A stretch of DNA of 7,947 bases, taken from contig JAKAMA010000095.1 in assembly GCA_021813085.1 (NCBI GenBank), positions 1 through 7,947 of the forward strand, read 5' to 3'. Both the position numbers and the translations under genes were made by a program. Below the pieces are notes generated by a model. The model saw only the letters and a program-made list of their open reading frames with translations, was not told where the DNA came from and made no database searches. Shown piece by piece: positions 5,217 through 7,947 of the stretch; positions within the stretch are counted from its first letter, which is position 1; each line of letters begins with the position of its first letter. This DNA comes from Chloroflexota bacterium (GTDB lineage: Bacteria > Chloroflexota > Dehalococcoidia > DSTF01 > JACRBR01).

Positions 5217-7517
5217 ATGGCTCGGCAGTTCAAGGGGATCATCGGACGCACGGCGGCAGAATCGACGCCGTGGTGGCCGGAACCGGTGCGGGCGCCCGAG
5301 GGCGCGCCCAACATCGTCTACATCGTGCTCGACGACGTCGGGTTCGGCCAGATCTCCTGCTTCGGCGGCCTCTGCGAGACGCCGAACCTCGACCGCCTCG
5401 CCGACAACGGCCTGCGTTACCGCAACTTCCACACAACGGCGCTCTGCTCGCCGACCCGCACGTGTTTGCTCACCGGACGCAATCACCACGCCAACGGCAT
5501 GGCCAGCATCGTCGAGAACGCGAGCGGGTTCCCCGGCTACACCGGCGAGATCCCGTTCGAGAACGGCTTCCTCTCCGAGATCCTGACGCCGCACGGCTAC
5601 GCGGCGTACGCAGTGGGCAAGTGGCACCTCACGCCCCACCAGGAGATGAACATGGCCGCGCCGCGGCACCGCTGGCCACTCGGCCGCGGCTTCGAGCGCT
5701 TCTACGGGTTCCTCGGCGGCGACACCAATCAGTGGCAGCCGGACCTCGTATACGACAATCATCAGATCGCGCCGCCGCGCACGTACGAGCAGGGCTATCA
5801 CCTCACGGAAGACCTCGCCGATCGCGCGATCGAGTTCGTCACGGACCTCAAGAACGTCACGCCCGAAAAGCCGTTCTTCCTGTACTTCTGCACCGGCGCC
5901 GGGCACGCGCCGCACCACGCGCCGCGCGAGTGGATCGAGAAGTATCGCGGCAAGTTCGACATGGGCTGGGACCGCGCGCGGGAGATCATCTTCGAGCGGC
6001 AGCAGCGCATGGGCGTCGTGCCGCCCGGTACGGACCTCACGCCGCGCCCGCATTGGATCCAGGAGTGGGACACGCTGCCGGACGACGAGAAGCGCCTGTA
6101 CGCGCGGATGATGGAGGTGTTCGCCGGCTTCATCTCCCACACGGACCATCACATCGGCCGCGTCATCGACTTCCTCGACCAGATCGGGGAGCTCGACAAC
6201 ACGCTCATCGTCGCGGTCTCGGACAACGGCGCGAGCGCTGAAGGAGGTCCCCACGGCTCGCTCAACGAGGCGAACTTCTTCAACCGCGCGCCGGAGTCCG
6301 CGGAAGAGAACCTTGCCCGCATCGACGAGCTGGGCGGGCCGCACACGTTCAACCACTACCCGTTCGGGTGGGCATGGGCCGGGAACACGCCGTTCCAGCG
6401 CTGGAAGCGCGAGGTGCACGAGGGCGGCGTCGCCGACCCGTGCATCATCCACTGGCCGGCCGGCATCAAGGCCCGCAACGAAGTGCGCGGCCAGTACGCG
6501 CACGCCGTCGATGTCGTGCCCACGGTGCTCGACGTGCTCGGCGTCCAGCCGCCCGCCGCGATCCGCGGCGTGCAGCAGTCCCCCATGCACGGCGTGAGCT
6601 TCGCCGCGACCTTCGACGACGACACCGCCGCCAGCAAGCACGAAACCCAGTACTACGAGATGCTCGGCAACCGCGCGATCTATCACCGCGGCTGGAAGGC
6701 CGTCACCTATCACGGCACCGAAGGCATGATCTACGACGGCGTCACGGATCCCCGGAAGCCGTTCGACGAGGACCACTGGGAGCTGTACCACGTCGAGGAG
6801 GATTTCTCCGAAGCCCACGACCTGGCGACCGAATACCCGGAGAAGGTGCGCGAGCTGGAATCGCTCTGGTGGGCGGAAGCGGGCCGCTACGACGTCCTGC
6901 CGCTCGACGCGCGCAGCATCGGCCGCGCGCTTGGCCGCCCGCGGGTCTCGCGTCGCCGCCTGCGCTTCGTCTACTACCCGGGCGGCGCGTCGGTCGAGAT
7001 GGACGCCGCCGTCAACATCAAGAACCGCTCCCACACCATCACCGCGCAGGTCGCGATCCCCGCGGGCGGCGCCGAAGGTGTGCTCCTCGCGGACGGCAGC
7101 CGGTTCGGTGGCTACTCGCTCTACGTGAGGGACGGCAGGCTCTGCTACGCATACAACCTGCTCGGCAGGGCGCGCTTCCACATCGTCTCGGACGAGCGCG
7201 TTCCGGATGGCCCGTGCAGCCTGGCGTTCGCGTTCGAGAAGACGGGCCCGGAACCGTTCGGTGCAGGCGGCATTGGCCGCCTCTACATCAACGGGCGCCA
7301 GGCCGGTGAGGGGAAGCTGCCCCGCACGGTGCCGTTCATCTTTGGCCTTGGCGGCGGGCTCCAGTGCGGACGCGACGCGGGGAACCCGGTGACGGAGGAG
7401 TACGCCTCGCCCTTCGCCTTCACCGGCACGATCAGGCGCGTCGTCGTCGACCTGAGCGGTCCCGAGCCGCCGCGCGACCTCGCCCAGGAAGACCGCATCG
7501 AGATGGCGCGGCAGTAG
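5217..7517 (+). CDS. Arylsulfatase, type I formylglycine-dependent, with C-terminal beta-sandwich domain
   Basis: This 766-residue sulfatase cleaves sulfate esters using a formylglycine made after translation. The signature CSPTRT (77-82) has Cys77 as the modified residue, with Pro79 and Arg81 as required. Other catalytic-site residues are Asp39-Asp40 (VLDDVGFG), Lys135 and His137 (GKWH), His230 (GAGHAPHH), Asp336-Asn337 (SDNG), and Lys397 and His401 (RWKREVHEGG). The calcium-binding set and sulfate-contacting residues thus look intact. Residues 1-560 form the alkaline-phosphatase-like domain. About 585-755 is a beta-rich, lectin/LamG-like domain, as in the long (roughly 770-790 residue) arylsulfatases of mycobacteria and proteobacteria; the shorter Pseudomonas enzyme lacks it. 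There is no signal peptide, so the enzyme should act in the cytosol on imported substrates. GGAGG (5207-5211) supports the start. A maturase gene converges on it 15 bases past the stop. The natural substrate is unknown. Confidence 0.95.
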   Translation: MARQFKGIIGRTAAESTPWWPEPVRAPEGAPNIVYIVLDDVGFGQISCFGGLCETPNLDRLADNGLRYRNFHTTALCSPTRTCLLTGRNHHANGMASIVENASGFPGYTGEIPFENGFLSEILTPHGYAAYAVGKWHLTPHQEMNMAAPRHRWPLGRGFERFYGFLGGDTNQWQPDLVYDNHQIAPPRTYEQGYHLTEDLADRAIEFVTDLKNVTPEKPFFLYFCTGAGHAPHHAPREWIEKYRGKFDMGWDRAREIIFERQQRMGVVPPGTDLTPRPHWIQEWDTLPDDEKRLYARMMEVFAGFISHTDHHIGRVIDFLDQIGELDNTLIVAVSDNGASAEGGPHGSLNEANFFNRAPESAEENLARIDELGGPHTFNHYPFGWAWAGNTPFQRWKREVHEGGVADPCIIHWPAGIKARNEVRGQYAHAVDVVPTVLDVLGVQPPAAIRGVQQSPMHGVSFAATFDDDTAASKHETQYYEMLGNRAIYHRGWKAVTYHGTEGMIYDGVTDPRKPFDEDHWELYHVEEDFSEAHDLATEYPEKVRELESLWWAEAGRYDVLPLDARSIGRALGRPRVSRRRLRFVYYPGGASVEMDAAVNIKNRSHTITAQVAIPAGGAEGVLLADGSRFGGYSLYVRDGRLCYAYNLLGRARFHIVSDERVPDGPCSLAFAFEKTGPEPFGAGGIGRLYINGRQAGEGKLPRTVPFIFGLGGGLQCGRDAGNPVTEEYASPFAFTGTIRRVVVDLSGPEPPRDLAQEDRIEMARQ

Positions 7518-7524
7518 GCACGAC

Positions 7525-7540
7525 CCGCCTCGTCAGGCGG
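7525..7540. terminator. Possible two-way hairpin between converging genes
   Basis: A perfect 6-bp stem, CCGCCT and AGGCGG, encloses the loop CGTC. It begins seven bases after the sulfatase stop and spans the maturase stop at 7533-7535. Its place between two converging genes suits a shared terminator. There is no T tract on either side, so termination is uncertain. Confidence 0.35.
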
Positions 7541-7947
7541 CGCCGTGGCAGCGCTTGAACTTCCGGCCGCTGCCGCAGGGACAGGCGTCGTTCCGTCCCG
7601 AGGCGCGCAGGCGGTCGAGGATCTCCCGGTCCCCGCGCGCGATGTCCGCCATCACGTTGGCCGGTGCCCTGCCGTGCCTGAGCTCGTCCGCCATGAAGCG
7701 CATCGGCCCGTCGACGTGGTGGAAGAAGGCCTTGTACCCCGCACAGAGGTAGTTCAGCCCTGGCTCACCGTCCGGCGTGGCGATGAACCGGTTCTTCGGG
7801 CACTCGCCATGGCAGGCGAAGCGCACGTCGCACTCGCGGCAGTAGCGCGGGAGCGTGTCTCGCTTCGCCGCTCCGAACGCGCGCTGCTGCTCCGAGGCGA
7901 CGAGCTCGATCATCGGCGTGTTGTGGATGTTTCCCAGCAGGTGCGCG
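7533..7947 (-). CDS. Anaerobic sulfatase-maturating enzyme (radical SAM/SPASM), C-terminal part with SEC-C tail
   Basis: The frame is open to the right edge, so only the last 137 residues are visible; the radical-SAM core lies outside. The visible part opens LLGNIHNTPMIELV, then shows the SPASM cluster signature CRECDVRFACHGECPKNRF (Cys36, 39, 45 and 49 of the visible part). Next comes the highly characteristic DGEPGLNYLCAGYKAFF with Cys68. This matches anSME proteins, which oxidise the active-site Cys or Ser of sulfatases to formylglycine using auxiliary 4Fe-4S clusters. After a helix (FMADELRHGRAPANVMAD), the protein ends in CPCGSGRKFKRCHG (122-135), a SEC-C zinc motif with Cys122, Cys124, Cys133 and His134. 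The substrate is almost certainly the Cys-type sulfatase encoded tail to tail 15 bases away. ATG 7913 lies inside the domain and is not the start. Confidence 0.93.
   Translation of the reverse strand, partial: AHLLGNIHNTPMIELVASEQQRAFGAAKRDTLPRYCRECDVRFACHGECPKNRFIATPDGEPGLNYLCAGYKAFFHHVDGPMRFMADELRHGRAPANVMADIARGDREILDRLRASGRNDACPCGSGRKFKRCHGAA

Noticed and set aside
4698..7181. Open frame of 827 codons on the minus strand opposite the sulfatase
   Set aside because: It is a GC-codon shadow of the sulfatase and DinB genes: Val/Arg/Ala/Asp-rich, no domain, no ribosome site. The plus-strand gene has all catalytic motifs.

Overview
This is a GC-rich bacterial window (about two thirds G+C by eye) with short intergenic gaps, clear AGGAGG-type ribosome sites and GTG/TTG starts. 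It encodes two lipoproteins with lipoboxes. No rRNA, tRNA, CRISPR array, insertion sequence or phage gene was seen. The gene mix (type I sulfatase, radical-SAM sulfatase maturase, MBL hydrolase, DinB-like protein, TetR regulator) fits a free-living soil, sediment or water bacterium. The phylum cannot be fixed from this sequence.

Layout. The left third lies on the minus strand. It holds the start of a lipoprotein running off the left edge (1-176), a conserved hypothetical lipoprotein (355-1185), an RNase Z/AtsA-like metallo-beta-lactamase-fold hydrolase (1214-2116) and a TetR-family repressor (2437-3108). The hydrolase and the 355-1185 lipoprotein look like one operon. It is driven by a good sigma70-type promoter (TTGACA, 18 bp, TACGGT) at 2145-2174. 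The middle is a plus-strand two-gene unit divergent from the TetR gene: a beta-propeller-like protein starting at a TTG (3195-4526), overlapping by one base a DinB-like protein (4526-5098). The right third holds a large cytosolic formylglycine-type arylsulfatase (5217-7517). Converging on it is the 3' end of an anaerobic sulfatase-maturating enzyme with a SEC-C tail (7533-7947, running off the right edge).

How they may work together. The main non-coding signal is a pair of 17-bp palindromes of one form, TGGCAC-N5-GTG(C/T)CA. One (2157-2173) overlaps the -35 box of the hydrolase-lipoprotein operon. The other (3151-3167) lies between the TetR gene and the divergent propeller-DinB unit. This suggests one TetR repressor controls itself and both units, giving a five-gene regulon of mostly uncharacterised members. 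The sulfatase-maturase pair forms a second module: the maturase would convert Cys77 of the sulfatase to formylglycine. Its promoter region lacks the palindrome. The MBL protein resembles the AtsA-type alkyl/aryl sulfatases, so the whole locus may process sulfate esters, but that link is inference.
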